From: Paenibacillaceae bacterium | GTDB taxonomy: Bacteria > Bacillota > Bacilli > Paenibacillales > Paenibacillaceae | Assembly (NCBI GenBank): GCA_004134985.1 | Contig: REGQ01000001.1 | Coordinates: 124,001 to 188,000 of the forward strand | Reading direction: 5' to 3' | DNA length: 64,000 nucleotides | Shown here: one piece after another, positions 1-10,341 of the stretch | Layout: every line of letters starts with the position of its first letter | How positions within the stretch are numbered: the first letter of the stretch is position 1 | Notes under the pieces: generated by a model | Database searches by the model: none | What the model was told of the DNA's origin: nothing | The model's input: the letters and a program-made list of their open reading frames with translations, nothing else | Made by a program: the position numbers and the translations under genes

Positions 1-350
1 ATCTGGGTTTCTCCAATGACCATCGAATCGAGGCCGCAAGCTACTCGCATCAAATGCTCAATCGCCTGGTCATCCTCATACATATAAAGATGGTTAGTAA
101 ATTGTCCGCGGGACAAATTAAACCATTTCTCCATAAAACTGCGGATATAATGGCCGCATATATGATGGCGGTCAACAACCGCGTAAATTTCTGTACGATT
201 ACAGGTCGCAACGATGACACATTCCATTATGCTTGCAGTCTGCTTCAGCTGCTTGAGAGCAAGCGGCAAGTCTCGTTCGGCGAACGTGAAGCGTTCCCTT
301 ACTTCGACCGGAGCTGTGCGATGATTCAGACCCACAACAATTATGTGCAT
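1..350 (-). CDS. hemA: Glutamyl-tRNA reductase, N-terminal part (runs off the window)
   Basis: Reduces glutamyl-tRNA(Glu) to glutamate-1-semialdehyde, the first committed step of tetrapyrrole (heme) synthesis. Only the first 116 codons are present; the gene continues past position 1. The start reads MHIIVVGLNHRTAPVEVRE, the family's typical N terminus, followed by a TCNRTE motif with the catalytic Cys, and the end reads DSMVIGETQ, also typical. The ATG at 350 is preceded by an AGG-rich Shine-Dalgarno. A TATAAT-like box lies at 385-390 on the minus strand. In Bacillus subtilis hemA also follows lonA and ysxC, so the context fits. Confidence 0.95.
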   Translation of the reverse strand, partial: MHIIVVGLNHRTAPVEVRERFTFAERDLPLALKQLKQTASIMECVIVATCNRTEIYAVVDRHHICGHYIRSFMEKWFNLSRGQFTNHLYMYEDDQAIEHLMRVACGLDSMVIGETQ

Positions 351-504
351 GCGCGTTCACCTGCCTTGTCTAAGATTCAACAACATTATAGCACAGCCAA
401 TAGAGGCTGGGACTTTGCAAATATGAAAAATATATGAAGAAAACAAAAAGCTCGTCGTTCTATTGTAAACAATAAAGATGCCAGGTATACAACAAGCCAA
501 GTCC

Positions 505-540
505 CTAAAAAAGAAAAAGCCATGGATCGCTCCATGGCGG
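505..540 (-). terminator. Rho-independent terminator after speD
   Basis: On the minus strand the arms CCATGGA and TCCATGG (stem 519-538) close a short loop and are followed by a T-rich stretch. It lies 23 bases past the speD stop codon and separates speD from hemA. Confidence 0.8.
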
Positions 541-562
541 CTTTGACGTACGTGCCGATTTC

Positions 563-961
563 TTACACCAATTCGACTTGCTTTACTTGAGGCTCTTCAA
601 CCTTCAGTTCACCCAAGCCGCGAATAAGCTTCTTGGCATGTGCGGTAGTTGGCTTCAACACAGCTAACATATAATCGATAGCTAGTTGCGGATCCACGGT
701 TTCGCCACAGGTATAGCAATCAAGCGCAGCGAATCCCCGCTCGGGATAAGTATGAATGGAGAGATGACTTTCAGACAGCATAACCAGTACTGTCGCTCCT
801 TGAGGTTCAAACTGTTGTGCTTGTACAGATAGTACAGTTGCACCGCAGCTTTCTGCTGCTTCTACCATATGGGCTTGCAAAAATTCCGCGCTGTTCAAGA
901 GATCGAAATCTACACCCCATGTGTCAACAGCTACGTGTCTTCCGAAAGTTGAGTATTCCAT
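563..961 (-). CDS. speD: S-adenosylmethionine decarboxylase proenzyme (class 1B)
   Basis: Decarboxylates S-adenosylmethionine to supply aminopropyl groups for spermidine. It is 132 aa, the usual length of the short bacterial proenzyme. The self-cleavage site reads LSESHLSIHTYPE: cleavage before Ser65 would give the pyruvoyl group. His70 and Cys85 match the known processing and catalytic residues of this family. It is flanked by its own terminator at 505-540 and by an upstream stretch of about 270 bp with no other gene, so it is probably transcribed alone. The N terminus and length match the B. subtilis-type enzyme. Confidence 0.96.
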   Translation of the reverse strand: MEYSTFGRHVAVDTWGVDFDLLNSAEFLQAHMVEAAESCGATVLSVQAQQFEPQGATVLVMLSESHLSIHTYPERGFAALDCYTCGETVDPQLAIDYMLAVLKPTTAHAKKLIRGLGELKVEEPQVKQVELV

Positions 962-1231
962 CTTCCGGTTCCCCCTTCCTAGGAATAAAATGTTTGAAAA
1001 ATTTCATCCGCTAGGACCTACGTCATTCACTACCCGAGGGAATAATCTCTCGCAACATTCCATGTCCTGAGTGAATCCTGGTTCCTAATATTCATTTCAA
1101 CGAAACTAAAAATAACATCTATTGCGAATAATTGCAACAGTTTTTTTGAAATGCACACAAATAATTATATGTGCCAGCCCCATTTTGGGTGCAGGACGAC
1201 TGCCCATTCCCATCAGGAAAGCTGTAAAAGA

Positions 1232-1277
1232 CTTATAAATAAAAACAAGCCAGTATAAAAATAATCTATACCGGCTT
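1232..1277 (-). terminator. Rho-independent terminator after the 1322-1912 gene
   Basis: An 11-bp stem on the minus strand (1267-1277 pairing with 1247-1257, one G-T wobble) is followed by TTTTTATTT. It lies 45 bases past the stop codon of the upstream gene. Confidence 0.85.
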
Positions 1278-1321
1278 GCAGGTCTAAATATGAGGTTTGG
1301 AATTGCGAGTGACGTTCAAAC

Positions 1322-1912
1322 TCACCCTTCCAGAATAAACAATCTCTTCGCCTGCTGGGCAAGCCGTTCGTCAATCGAAGCGATTTCACCCGGAAGCGTT
1401 GCCTGATTACGCAAATCCAGCAGTTCATTAATGGCATTGTGAGCCATCGCAATCTCCTGCTCAACCGCAAGGCTGCTGAACTGTTTCTCCAGCTGCAGAA
1501 CGGTATTTTTGCATTCGTAGACCGTGCGGTCTTTACCGCCCGACTGCTCTACAATTTTCTGAACAGCACCTTGAGAATAGTGGTAAACCATCGTATAAGT
1601 TGGATAAATGCGGTTAACAATTGCATCGCCTTTAAACAAGGAAACAGCTTTACGCAGTGCATTTGTCAATTTCGGATACACTAATCTGCAGGAAAGCACA
1701 CATACATAGAGCTCGTTCTGACGCGCAAAGGTTAAGCGAACCTCTTCCTTGCCTGCATCATCTTCAAGCACCATCTCCTGATTGCCCCCATCAAGCACAC
1801 GAACTTGCAGACGGACATGCTGGTCTCCGAAAAAACGAACAAATCTGGACATATCTTCTTCTGTTAACTTAAGACAAGCTTTCACGTATTCTGTGGCTAA
1901 CCGCTGAGCCAT
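1322..1912 (-). CDS. Conserved protein of unknown function, 196 aa
   Basis: I do not recognise a named family. The protein is soluble, with no signal peptide or membrane segment. The first half alternates charged beta-like stretches (FGDQHVRLQVRVLDGG, VRLTFARQ), the middle reads IYPTYTMVYHYSQGAVQKIVE, and the C-terminal third is helical and charged. It lies between ysxC and speD, where B. subtilis has a different gene (ysxD) before hemA. It ends in its own terminator and is separated from ysxC by 200 bp, so it is probably an independent unit. Reading frame and composition look genuine; the function is open. Confidence 0.75.
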   Translation of the reverse strand: MAQRLATEYVKACLKLTEEDMSRFVRFFGDQHVRLQVRVLDGGNQEMVLEDDAGKEEVRLTFARQNELYVCVLSCRLVYPKLTNALRKAVSLFKGDAIVNRIYPTYTMVYHYSQGAVQKIVEQSGGKDRTVYECKNTVLQLEKQFSSLAVEQEIAMAHNAINELLDLRNQATLPGEIASIDERLAQQAKRLFILEG

Positions 1913-2111
1913 AAAAATCTCCTCAATTCTTTAAACTTGCACATTGCTTGCTTTTTACCTAACTATATTATACGTGATTTAATCCTTTTATTCCTGCCGC
2001 CCATACGTGATATTCGCGCATATTTCTTAATAATCGGGAATAATTCGCGATATGATGCCCATTATTTGCGTTATCCTTGCTTTTCGGGCAATAGTTTGCC
2101 GCATTGCACCG

Positions 2112-2699
2112 TCATTCCGAAATTTTTTCGTTAATGACCTGCCACAATTGATCCCTGCCAAGTCCAAGCTCTGAGGAGAACAGCACGACTTGATCCTCAG
2201 GGGTCGTTTGCAATGCCTGTTTAATAATTTTCACATGCTTGTCCCATTTGCTGCGCGGTATTTTGTCCGCTTTGGTCGTGACAATACAAACCGGGATATT
2301 ATAATGCTTTAACCAATTATACATGATGAGATCGTCTTTGGACGGCGGATGACGCAAATCAACGAGCATCAGCACCAGCTTCAGCGGCTCGCGGTGCTGC
2401 AAATACGTTTCAATCATCGCGCCCCACTGTTGGCGTTCCGTCTTGGACACCCGGGCATAACCGTATCCCGGGAAGTCAACAAAATAAAGATCCCCATTGA
2501 TCCGGTAATAGTTAAGCTGCTGCGTTTTTCCTGGCTGTCCGCTTGTGCGCGCCAAATTTTTGCGCAAGATCATTTTGTTGATCAGCGACGATTTCCCGAC
2601 ATTTGAACGCCCTGCCAGAGCAATCTCCGGCAAGGCGTCGTCGGGATATTGGTGCGGCTGCACCGCGCTGATTACGAATTCTGATTCCGTAATTTTCAT
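2112..2699 (-). CDS. ysxC: Ribosome-biogenesis GTP-binding protein YsxC/EngB
   Basis: An essential GTPase that acts in assembly of the 50S ribosomal subunit. At 195 aa it is full length. The G1 motif GRSNVGKSS lies near residue 30, switch I is followed by the G3 stretch DFPGYGYA, and G4 reads TKADK. Its start lies 14 bp after the lonA stop, so it is probably co-transcribed with lonA, as in B. subtilis. Confidence 0.96.
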   Translation of the reverse strand: MKITESEFVISAVQPHQYPDDALPEIALAGRSNVGKSSLINKMILRKNLARTSGQPGKTQQLNYYRINGDLYFVDFPGYGYARVSKTERQQWGAMIETYLQHREPLKLVLMLVDLRHPPSKDDLIMYNWLKHYNIPVCIVTTKADKIPRSKWDKHVKIIKQALQTTPEDQVVLFSSELGLGRDQLWQVINEKISE

Positions 2700-2713
2700 A
2701 GTATCCCTGCTTT

Positions 2714-5056
2714 CTAGTGCACATCCATCTTCGTTTGTATTAATGCATGCTGCAATACTTCATCCATGTGCGCGACCGGAATAAATTCGAGATCGCCGCG
2801 GACACTTTCAGGAATATCGCGCAGATCGCGTTCATTATCCTTGGGCATCAAAATTTTCTTAATGCCTGCGCGGTGCGCGGCAAGCGATTTCTCCTTCAAC
2901 CCGCCGATCGGCAGCACACGGCCGCGGAGCGTAATTTCTCCTGTCATTGCGACTTCTCTGGATACATACCGGCTGGTCAGCGCAGAGATGAGCGCGGTCG
3001 CCATCGTAATCCCGGCAGAAGGCCCGTCTTTGGGAATCGCTCCTTCTGGAATATGAATGTGAATATCATTCTTCTCATGAAAATCCGTCGGAATATTCAA
3101 TTCCTGCGCCTTGGATCGGGTGTAGCTGAACGCCGCTTGCGCCGATTCTTTCATCACATCGCCAAGCTTCCCTGTCAGCGTCAGCTTGCCGCTACCCGGC
3201 ATGACAGTCACTTCAATGACAAGGGTGTCTCCGCCTACTTCCGTCCAGGCTAGCCCGGTAACCGCGCCGATCTGATCTTCAACCTCGGCAAGGCCATAAC
3301 GAAACTTGGCTGGTCCCATCCATTCTTTCAGCTGTTCCGAATCGATATTAATCGGAACCTGGCTCTCGTCAGCCACAATTGCCTTCGCCGCCTTGCGGCA
3401 GAGCGCCGCGAGCTGCTGCTCCAAATTCCGCACGCCAGATTCACGCGTATATTCCCGAATAATCTGCTGCGCGGCTTCCTGACCGACAACGAGCTGCTCC
3501 TCTTCAAGCCCGTGTTCGCGCTTTTGCTTCGGAAGCAAAAACCGCTGGGCGATTTGCAACTTCTCAAGCTCGGTATACCCAGGGATGTAGAGCACTTCCA
3601 TTCGATCAAGGAGCGGCCGCGGAATGTTATGAATAACGTTGGCCGTTGTTATAAACATGACGTTCGAAAGGTCAAAAGGCACCTCAATGAAATGATCGCT
3701 GAACGTATTGTTCTGTTCGGGATCAAGCACTTCAAGCAAAGCCGAAGCGGGATCACCGCGGAAATCCATCGCCATCTTATCGATTTCATCAAGCAGGAAC
3801 ACCGGATTGACGGTACCTGCCGTCTTCATGCCTTGAATAATTCTTCCAGGCATAGCGCCGACATACGTGCGGCGATGACCGCGAATCTCGGCTTCATCGC
3901 GCACTCCGCCAAGCGAGATGCGCACGAACTCCCGGTCGAGCGATTTGGCAATCGAACGGGCCATCGAGGTTTTACCTACCCCTGGGGGGCCAACTAGGCA
4001 TAGAATCGGTCCTTTGAGCTTCTGCACGAGCTTCTGTACAGCCAAATACTCCAGCACACGCTCTTTGGGCTTCTCCAAACCGTAATGGTCTTCATCGAGA
4101 ATTTTTTCGGCGCGGGCAATATCCAGATTATCCTCCGTCTGTTTTTGCCACGGCAAGGAAAGTAACCAATCAATATAATTGCGGATGATGCCGCCTTCCG
4201 CCGAAGCGGCCGGCATCTTCTCCAGACGGTCAATCTCTTTTTCAATTTTCTCTCTCACTTTATCGGGCGCGCCGCACTGTGCGAGCTGTTCACGCAGTTC
4301 CTCGATTTCCCCGGCGCGGCCTTCCTTCTCGCCAAGTTCCTTTTGGATCGCCTTCATCTGCTCCCGCAGAAAATATTCCTTCTGAGTCTTTTCCATTTGC
4401 TTTTTGACCCGCTGGTTGATTTTGCGCTCCAGCTCGAGCACTTCACGCTCATTATTTAAAATATCAAGCAGCCGCTCCAGTCTTTCGCCAACATCGACCG
4501 TTTCCAAAATCATCTGTTTGTCCTTCATCTTCAATGACAGGTGACTGGTGATGACATCCGCAAGACGTCCCGGCTCATCAATATCGGAAACCGCGGCCAA
4601 CGTTTCCGGTGTCACTTTCTTCGATAAATTAATGTAATGCTCAAACTGGGTCAATACGGAACGCATGAGGGCATCCGTTTCCGGATTAGGAGTCTCCTCC
4701 TCATGCAGTTCAAGAGCATTTACCTCATAAAACTCTTCATTCGGCAAATATTCAATAATCTCTGCGCGCTGCACGCCCTCAACCAAAACGCGAATCGTGC
4801 CGTTAGGCAGCTTCAGCATCTGACGAACACGCGCAATTGTGCCCACCCGGTATATATCTTCCTGTGCAGGATCTTCAATATTGACCTCCGACTGCGAGCA
4901 CAGTAAAATCATATGGTCATCCACCATCGACCGTTCCAAAGCCCGGATCGATTTCTCCCTGCCAACATCGAGGTGGAGTACCATGCTTGGATATACGAGA
5001 AGCCCCCTTAAAGGCAATAAGGGCAGCTGACGACCTTTCCGTTTGCTAGGTCCCAA
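2714..5056 (-). CDS. lonA: ATP-dependent endopeptidase La (Lon)
   Basis: A cytoplasmic AAA+ serine protease that degrades misfolded and regulatory proteins. The 780-aa protein has the N-terminal substrate-binding domain, a central AAA+ module with Walker A GPPGVGKT and Walker B FLLDEIDK, and the C-terminal protease domain with the Ser-Lys dyad (Ser680 in KDGPSAG, Lys723 in GGLKEKSL). The start is TTG at 5056, preceded by GGAGGTG at good spacing; the protein begins [10 protein letters not shown]. It lies 36 bp after lonB and 14 bp before ysxC. Confidence 0.97.
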   Translation of the reverse strand: MGPSKRKGRQLPLLPLRGLLVYPSMVLHLDVGREKSIRALERSMVDDHMILLCSQSEVNIEDPAQEDIYRVGTIARVRQMLKLPNGTIRVLVEGVQRAEIIEYLPNEEFYEVNALELHEEETPNPETDALMRSVLTQFEHYINLSKKVTPETLAAVSDIDEPGRLADVITSHLSLKMKDKQMILETVDVGERLERLLDILNNEREVLELERKINQRVKKQMEKTQKEYFLREQMKAIQKELGEKEGRAGEIEELREQLAQCGAPDKVREKIEKEIDRLEKMPAASAEGGIIRNYIDWLLSLPWQKQTEDNLDIARAEKILDEDHYGLEKPKERVLEYLAVQKLVQKLKGPILCLVGPPGVGKTSMARSIAKSLDREFVRISLGGVRDEAEIRGHRRTYVGAMPGRIIQGMKTAGTVNPVFLLDEIDKMAMDFRGDPASALLEVLDPEQNNTFSDHFIEVPFDLSNVMFITTANVIHNIPRPLLDRMEVLYIPGYTELEKLQIAQRFLLPKQKREHGLEEEQLVVGQEAAQQIIREYTRESGVRNLEQQLAALCRKAAKAIVADESQVPINIDSEQLKEWMGPAKFRYGLAEVEDQIGAVTGLAWTEVGGDTLVIEVTVMPGSGKLTLTGKLGDVMKESAQAAFSYTRSKAQELNIPTDFHEKNDIHIHIPEGAIPKDGPSAGITMATALISALTSRYVSREVAMTGEITLRGRVLPIGGLKEKSLAAHRAGIKKILMPKDNERDLRDIPESVRGDLEFIPVAHMDEVLQHALIQTKMDVH

Positions 5057-5092
5057 ACAAGCACCTCCATTTTTCTTTCTCCCCCTATTTTA

Positions 5093-6799
5093 TCATTCTA
5101 CAGAATCTGCCTGCAAATAGGAAACACTTTGGGGCATAAAAATATCCTTTTTCGGCGAAGCATGGTCAATTGCCGACAGTGCTGCGCCGGTCTCGGGAAG
5201 CGCATATGCGATGACTTCCTCAATATGTTCCACAGCGATGACCCGCACACCCTGCAAATCCTCAAAAATCGCCTGCCAGTTTTCTTTGGGAATAAGCACC
5301 GTATCCACTCCCGCCTGGAATGCCGCCTCCACTTTAGCGAGTACCCCGCCTACCGGTTTCACATTGCCATGAATGCCGACTTCGCCGGTCATGGCCAGTT
5401 TGTTGTTTACGGGCTCACCCTTGATCGCTGACGTGATTGCAGTCGCCATGGCAATACCTGCCGACGGACCGTCAATCGGCGTGCCGCCCGGGAAATTAAT
5501 ATGCAAATCGAATTGATCGGGCTGCAGGCCGAACCGGCGCAGTACCGTCAATACATTTTCGACCGAACCTTTGGCCATGCTTTTGCGGCGCAATGTCCTT
5601 GCGCCTCCGCCGAGCTCTTCTTCCTCTACAACACCCGTAATCGTAAAACGTCCCATTCCTGTACGCACGGGGATGGCGCTCACTTCGATTTCCAGCAGTG
5701 TGCCCATATTCGGGCCATAGACTGCCAAGCCGTTTACAAAGCCAACCTGGGGCGCAGAAGGCACCTTCCGATCGGGGCGCGGCGGAATTTGGGAACTGTT
5801 CACAACCCACTCGATATCGGCAGCGCTCATACCGTCACGGTTTTCGGACAAGGCAAGCCCTGCGGCAAGCTGGATCACATTGACGGCTTCGCGTCCGTTA
5901 GTCGCATACTTCTTGACCACCTCAATCGCCTCGGGACATGGCTGAAACCCGATTTTGCGAACGGCATTGGTCGCTACGAGACCAATCTCCTCCGCCAGCA
6001 GCGGCCGGAAAAACACTTCCATGCAGCGGGAACGGATGGCCGGAGGAATTTCCTGCGGCGAACGCGTTGTTGCCCCAACCAGACGAAAGTCGGCAGGCAA
6101 GCCATTTTGAAATATATCATGGATGTAGGATGGGATATTCGTATCTTCAGAATTGTAGTAGGCACTTTCCAAAAATACTTTGCGATCCTCCAGCACCTTT
6201 AACAATTTATTCATTTGCACCGGATGCAATTCACCAATTTCGTCGATAAACAAAATTCCGCCATGCGCCTTCGTAACAGCCCCCGGCTTCGGCTGCGGAA
6301 TTCCCGCAACGCCCATCGCACCTGCACCCTGATAAATCGGATCATGGACGGAGCCGATTAACGGATCGGCAATCCCCCGTTCGTCAAACCGGGCTGTCGT
6401 CGCATCAATCTCTGTAAATTTCGCCTCCTGCAAAAACGGCGACGTTTTATTCTTCTTCGCTTCTTCCAGCACAACGCGCGCGGCAGCTGTCTTCCCTACC
6501 CCTGGCGGTCCATAAATGATGACATGCTGCGGGTTCGCGCTGCAGAGCGCTGCTTTGAGCGCCCGCAATCCGTCTACCTGCCCGATGATGTCCTGCATCG
6601 TTTGCGGGCGTGTTTTCTCGGCGAGCGGCTTGGTCAAAGATACCGAGCGCAGTTTGCGCAGTTTGTCCATTTCCTTGCGGGACTCCTTATCAACAGCCGA
6701 TCGGTTTGTTTTCTGGTTGCGCAGCAAGTTCCAGAAGTACAAACCGATAACAATAGCAAAGAACAGTTGAATCATCATAATTACAATCGTTAAATTCAT
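5093..6799 (-). CDS. lonB: ATP-dependent protease LonB
   Basis: A Lon-family protease of spore formers; in B. subtilis lonB is made under forespore control. The 568-aa protein starts with one membrane segment (about residues 4-24), then a linker, an AAA+ domain with Walker A GPPGVGKT and LFIDEIGEL, and a protease domain with the Ser in DGPSAGIA and the Lys in the GGVLAKVEAA stretch. It lacks the long N-terminal domain of LonA, as expected. ATG at 6799 follows GGGAGGAG. No forespore-type promoter was identified by eye. Confidence 0.95.
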   Translation of the reverse strand: MNLTIVIMMIQLFFAIVIGLYFWNLLRNQKTNRSAVDKESRKEMDKLRKLRSVSLTKPLAEKTRPQTMQDIIGQVDGLRALKAALCSANPQHVIIYGPPGVGKTAAARVVLEEAKKNKTSPFLQEAKFTEIDATTARFDERGIADPLIGSVHDPIYQGAGAMGVAGIPQPKPGAVTKAHGGILFIDEIGELHPVQMNKLLKVLEDRKVFLESAYYNSEDTNIPSYIHDIFQNGLPADFRLVGATTRSPQEIPPAIRSRCMEVFFRPLLAEEIGLVATNAVRKIGFQPCPEAIEVVKKYATNGREAVNVIQLAAGLALSENRDGMSAADIEWVVNSSQIPPRPDRKVPSAPQVGFVNGLAVYGPNMGTLLEIEVSAIPVRTGMGRFTITGVVEEEELGGGARTLRRKSMAKGSVENVLTVLRRFGLQPDQFDLHINFPGGTPIDGPSAGIAMATAITSAIKGEPVNNKLAMTGEVGIHGNVKPVGGVLAKVEAAFQAGVDTVLIPKENWQAIFEDLQGVRVIAVEHIEEVIAYALPETGAALSAIDHASPKKDIFMPQSVSYLQADSVE

Positions 6800-6879
6800 T
6801 TTTAATCTCTCCTCCCGGTCGTGCGTTACTTTTAGTAGTATTGCCGCCGAGCGGAAGGAATAACCACATTCGAGATTGA

Positions 6880-6916
6880 AAAATTGACAAAAAATAACCT
6901 CCGCTAAGGGAGGTTA
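6880..6916 (-). terminator. Rho-independent terminator after ispG
   Basis: The arms TAACCTCC and GGAGGTTA (6895-6916) form a perfect 8-bp stem on the minus strand, followed by TTTTTTGTC. It lies 68 bp after the ispG stop and separates ispG from lonB. Confidence 0.9.
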
Positions 6917-6983
6917 GGATAGATATAAGTTCGTTTGTTCAAGCATGAACAGCTTGGCCGTTCTTGGACGCGAGAGCAATGTC

Positions 6984-8099
6984 TTAAGACGATTGCGGCG
7001 CATGATGCTTGCGTCCCGGGATTTCACCTGTTTCTTCATAGACGCGAACGATCTCATCGATCTCCTTCTTCAGCTCGCTTAGCAGCTCTGCTTCAGGAAC
7101 TTTCCTAATCATCACGCCATAACGGAACAGCATGCCTTCACCGCGCGCACCGGCAATACCGATATCTGCTTCCTTCGCTTCACCCGGCCCGTTAACTGCA
7201 CAGCCAAGCACCGAAACCTTGATAGGCACCTTGATGGTCGAAATATATTCTTCCACTTCATTGGCAATGGAGAACAGGTCGATATCGAGCCTTCCGCAAG
7301 TCGGACAGGAAACAAGTGTCGCCGCATTCGTAATCAAGCCGAACGTTTTTAATAAATCACGCGCAACCTTTACCTCTTCCACCGGATCGGCGCTCAGGCT
7401 GATTCGCAGCGTATTGCCGACACCCAGTGACAACAAAGCCCCAATCCCCGCTGAGCTCTTGATCGTACCGGAGAACAGTGTTCCAGCTTCCGTAATGCCT
7501 AAGTGAAGCGGATATTTGATCTTTTCGGCGGCGAGCGTATAGGCTTTGATTGCCATCGGAACGTCAGAAGCTTTCAAGGAGACGATAATATCATGGAAAT
7601 CAAGTTCCTCAAGAATGCCGATATGGAACAAGGCGCTTTCCACCATCGCTTCAGGAGTCGGATAACCGTATTTCTCCAGCAGGTGATTCTCAAGCGATCC
7701 GGCATTTACCCCGATTCGAATCGGAATCCCCTTCTCCTTGCACGCCTTCACAACAGCTTCCACTTTCTCACGACGGCCGATATTGCCGGGATTGATCCGC
7801 ACCTTGTCAATGCCGTTTTCAATCGCCAGCAGTGCCAGTCGATAGTCAAAGTGAATATCCGCTACAAGCGGGATATGAATTCGCTGCTTAATTTCTTTGA
7901 TTGCGGCTGCCGCTTCCTTGTTGTTCACCGTTACGCGAACAAGTTGGCATCCCGCTTCCTCAAGACGCAAAATCTCAGCCACAGTGGCTTCCACATCTGC
8001 TGTTTTGGTCGTACACATACTCTGAATAACAACTTCATTGCTGCCGCCGATTGTCAGGTTTCCGACTTTAACCGGTACCGTATTCTGGCGTAAGTACAT
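6984..8099 (-). CDS. ispG: 4-hydroxy-3-methylbut-2-enyl diphosphate synthase (IspG/GcpE)
   Basis: Converts methylerythritol cyclodiphosphate to HMBPP in the MEP isoprenoid pathway, using a [4Fe-4S] cluster. The 371-aa length fits the bacterial form. Visible landmarks are the N-terminal TIM-barrel opening [15 protein letters not shown] and the cluster cysteines in CPTCGR and [10 protein letters not shown] in the C-terminal third. ATG at 8099 has GGGAGAG upstream. It sits between clpX and lonB, an unusual partner for protease genes, with a terminator after it and a long hairpin just before it. Confidence 0.96.
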   Translation of the reverse strand: MYLRQNTVPVKVGNLTIGGSNEVVIQSMCTTKTADVEATVAEILRLEEAGCQLVRVTVNNKEAAAAIKEIKQRIHIPLVADIHFDYRLALLAIENGIDKVRINPGNIGRREKVEAVVKACKEKGIPIRIGVNAGSLENHLLEKYGYPTPEAMVESALFHIGILEELDFHDIIVSLKASDVPMAIKAYTLAAEKIKYPLHLGITEAGTLFSGTIKSSAGIGALLSLGVGNTLRISLSADPVEEVKVARDLLKTFGLITNAATLVSCPTCGRLDIDLFSIANEVEEYISTIKVPIKVSVLGCAVNGPGEAKEADIGIAGARGEGMLFRYGVMIRKVPEAELLSELKKEIDEIVRVYEETGEIPGRKHHAPQSS

Positions 8100-8118
8100 A
8101 GGTAATCTCTCCCATGAA

Positions 8119-8180
8119 CGTCAAAGTCCACCCGCGTTTTGATGACCTCCATCGGGGTCGCACGGGTGGAAACCTTGACG
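8119..8180 (-). promoter_or_regulatory. Long hairpin filling the clpX-ispG intergenic space
   Basis: The arms 8119-8134 and 8163-8180 (CCACCCG pairing with CGGGTGG, extended outward by CGTCAA and TTGACG) enclose a second small stem GACC/GGTC. It fills nearly all of the 88 bp between the genes and has no T-run on either side, so it is not a standard terminator. It ends about 10 bases before the ispG Shine-Dalgarno. An mRNA-processing, attenuation or translation-control role is possible but unproven. Confidence 0.6.
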
Positions 8181-8187
8181 AAAGTAA

Positions 8188-9444
8188 TTAGGCGCTTTCC
8201 TCTTTTTTCTTATTTTTCTTCGAGGACAGCTCCGGCATGATTTTATCTTCAACGACTTTCTCGGTAATGAGACAATTGTTCACATCTTCACGTGAAGGAA
8301 CCTCATACATCACATCAAGCATGATCCCTTCAATAATCGCACGCAAACCACGAGCTCCGGTATTGCGCTTGATCGCTTCCTTGGCAATGGCTTCGAGTGC
8401 AGGCTGTTCAAAATCCAGCTTCACATTGTCCATCTCCAGCAGTTTTTGGTACTGTTTGACAAGCGCGTTCTTCGGCTCGGAAAGAATCCGTACCAACGCT
8501 TCTTCATCAAGCGGCTCCAATGTGGAGATAACTGGCAAACGGCCGACAAACTCGGGGATCAAGCCGAATTTGAGCAAGTCTTCTGGAAGTACAAGCGAAA
8601 GATATTCGCCGGCTTTCAGATCCTTTTGCCCTTCGCCGCCAGTGCTGAAACCAATGACTTTCTTACCAATTCTCCGTTTGATCAACTGCTCCAGGCCATC
8701 AAAGGCACCGCCGCAGATGAACAGAATATTGGTGGTATCGATTTGGATGAACTCTTGATGAGGGTGCTTCCTTCCGCCTTGCGGAGGTACAGAGGCAACC
8801 GTGCCTTCCAAAATTTTAAGAAGCGCCTGCTGCACGCCCTCCCCGGAAACATCACGGGTAATGGAAGGATTCTCTGATTTACGAGCTACTTTATCAATCT
8901 CATCAATGTAAATAATGCCGCGTTCCGCTTTTTCCACATCGTAGTCAGCCGCTTGGATCAGCTTGAGAAGGATGTTCTCTACATCTTCACCGACATAGCC
9001 TGCTTCCGTAAGCGAAGTCGCATCTGCAATGGCAAAAGGCACATTCAAAATTTTGGCCATTGTCTGAGCCAGCAATGTCTTACCGGAGCCGGTAGGACCA
9101 ACGAGCAGAATGTTGCTCTTGGTCAGCTCGACATCTTCGTTTTTATTCTGGGAATTAATCCGTTTGTAGTGATTGTATACTGCCACCGAAAGGGATTTCT
9201 TCGCCTGCTCCTGGCCAATAACATATTGGTCAAGAATATTGCGAATATCTTTCGGTTTCGGAATATCTTGCAGATCAAGCTCTTCCTCGTGGCCCAATTC
9301 TTCTTCCACGATTTCGGTACAAAGCTCGATACATTCATCACATATATATACGCCGGGTCCGGCGACCAATTTACGAACCTGGTCTTGCGATTTCCCGCAG
9401 AAGGAACATTTCAGCTGTCCCTTTTCATCGTTGAACTTAAACAT
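8188..9444 (-). CDS. clpX: ATP-dependent Clp protease ATP-binding subunit ClpX
   Basis: A AAA+ unfoldase that feeds tagged or regulatory proteins into ClpP. The 418-aa protein begins with the zinc-binding domain (CSFCGKSQ then CDECIELC), followed by Walker A GPTGSGKT and Walker [10 protein letters not shown]. The ClpP-binding IGF loop is visible as VIGFSTGG. It starts 25 bp after clpP ends, so the two subunits of ClpXP are adjacent and probably co-transcribed. Confidence 0.97.
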   Translation of the reverse strand: MFKFNDEKGQLKCSFCGKSQDQVRKLVAGPGVYICDECIELCTEIVEEELGHEEELDLQDIPKPKDIRNILDQYVIGQEQAKKSLSVAVYNHYKRINSQNKNEDVELTKSNILLVGPTGSGKTLLAQTMAKILNVPFAIADATSLTEAGYVGEDVENILLKLIQAADYDVEKAERGIIYIDEIDKVARKSENPSITRDVSGEGVQQALLKILEGTVASVPPQGGRKHPHQEFIQIDTTNILFICGGAFDGLEQLIKRRIGKKVIGFSTGGEGQKDLKAGEYLSLVLPEDLLKFGLIPEFVGRLPVISTLEPLDEEALVRILSEPKNALVKQYQKLLEMDNVKLDFEQPALEAIAKEAIKRNTGARGLRAIIEGIMLDVMYEVPSREDVNNCLITEKVVEDKIMPELSSKKNKKKEESA

Positions 9445-9469
9445 CGAATCACCTCTTTGCTTGAAATGG

Positions 9470-10057
9470 TTAGAGCGTCGGTGACGTTACAACCTTGTCG
9501 ATCAGGCCGTAATCCAACGCCTCTTCCGCACTCATGAAATAATCACGGTCGGTATCCCGATCAATCTTTTCATAGGATTGACCTGTGCGGTCGACCAAAA
9601 TTTGATTCAGCTTCTGCTTTGTCTTAAGAATCCAGTCGGCATGAATTTTAATGTCTGTCGCCTGTCCTCTGACGCCGCCAAGCGGCTGGTGAATCATGAC
9701 TTCGCTGTTAGGCAGCGCCAACCGTTTGCCTTTGGCACCGGCTGTCAACAGCAACGAGCCCATGCTCGCAGCCATGCCCACACAAATTGTGGATACGTCC
9801 GGTTTAATAAACTGCATCGTATCGTAAATGCCCATCCCTGCGGTTACTGAACCGCCAGGCGAATTAATATAAAGATGGATATCTTTCTCAGGATCGTCTG
9901 CCGCAAGAAACAGCAGCTGCGCAATAATGAGATTGGCGACATCATCGTCAATAGCGCTTCCCAGAAAAATGATTCGATCCTTCAGAAGTCTCGAGTAAAT
10001 ATCATACGATCTTTCTCCACGGTTGCTTTGTTCGACCACAATGGGTACCAGATTCAT
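9470..10057 (-). CDS. clpP: ATP-dependent Clp protease proteolytic subunit
   Basis: The serine peptidase barrel of ClpXP/ClpCP. At 195 aa it is full length. The catalytic triad is Ser98 (GMAASMGS), His123 (MIHQPLGG) and Asp172 (RDTDRDYFM). In B. subtilis clpP is elsewhere in the genome; here it lies between tig and clpX, the order known from enterobacteria. Upstream, around 10080-10110, is a TTGACAT-containing stretch that only weakly resembles a CtsR site. Confidence 0.97.
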   Translation of the reverse strand: MNLVPIVVEQSNRGERSYDIYSRLLKDRIIFLGSAIDDDVANLIIAQLLFLAADDPEKDIHLYINSPGGSVTAGMGIYDTMQFIKPDVSTICVGMAASMGSLLLTAGAKGKRLALPNSEVMIHQPLGGVRGQATDIKIHADWILKTKQKLNQILVDRTGQSYEKIDRDTDRDYFMSAEEALDYGLIDKVVTSPTL

Positions 10058-10271
10058 GTGACCAACCTCTTTTCCTTTTTGACATAAGTTTCAACTCTTA
10101 TTTTAACACTTTCCAAAGACGATGTCATTTTTACGTCTCATCCGGTAGTACAGTATACGTTGATTCATGGCGGAATTATACACGGGTTCCTTTTTTTGCT
10201 TTACAGCCAGTTTTCTTTACCAGATTGCCCTGCTTTGTTCATTGCATACCAAACAAGTTATGTATTTCCAC

Positions 10272-10313
10272 ACGTTCTTTTAAAATAAGGCACGTACAAT
10301 GCACGTGCCTTAT
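10272..10313 (-). terminator. Rho-independent terminator after tig
   Basis: The arms ATAAGGCACGT (10285-10295) and ACGTGCCTTAT (10303-10313) form a perfect stem on the minus strand followed by TTTTAAAAG. It makes clpP transcription independent of tig. Confidence 0.85.
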
Positions 10314-10341
10314 CCTTTAAACTCCTCACCCAGCTAGGTGG

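Noticed and set aside
10080-10110. Possible CtsR operator upstream of clpP
   Set aside because: TTGACAT and TTTCAAC stretches are present, but the heptads differ from GGTCAAA at several places and the spacing is 4 rather than 3.
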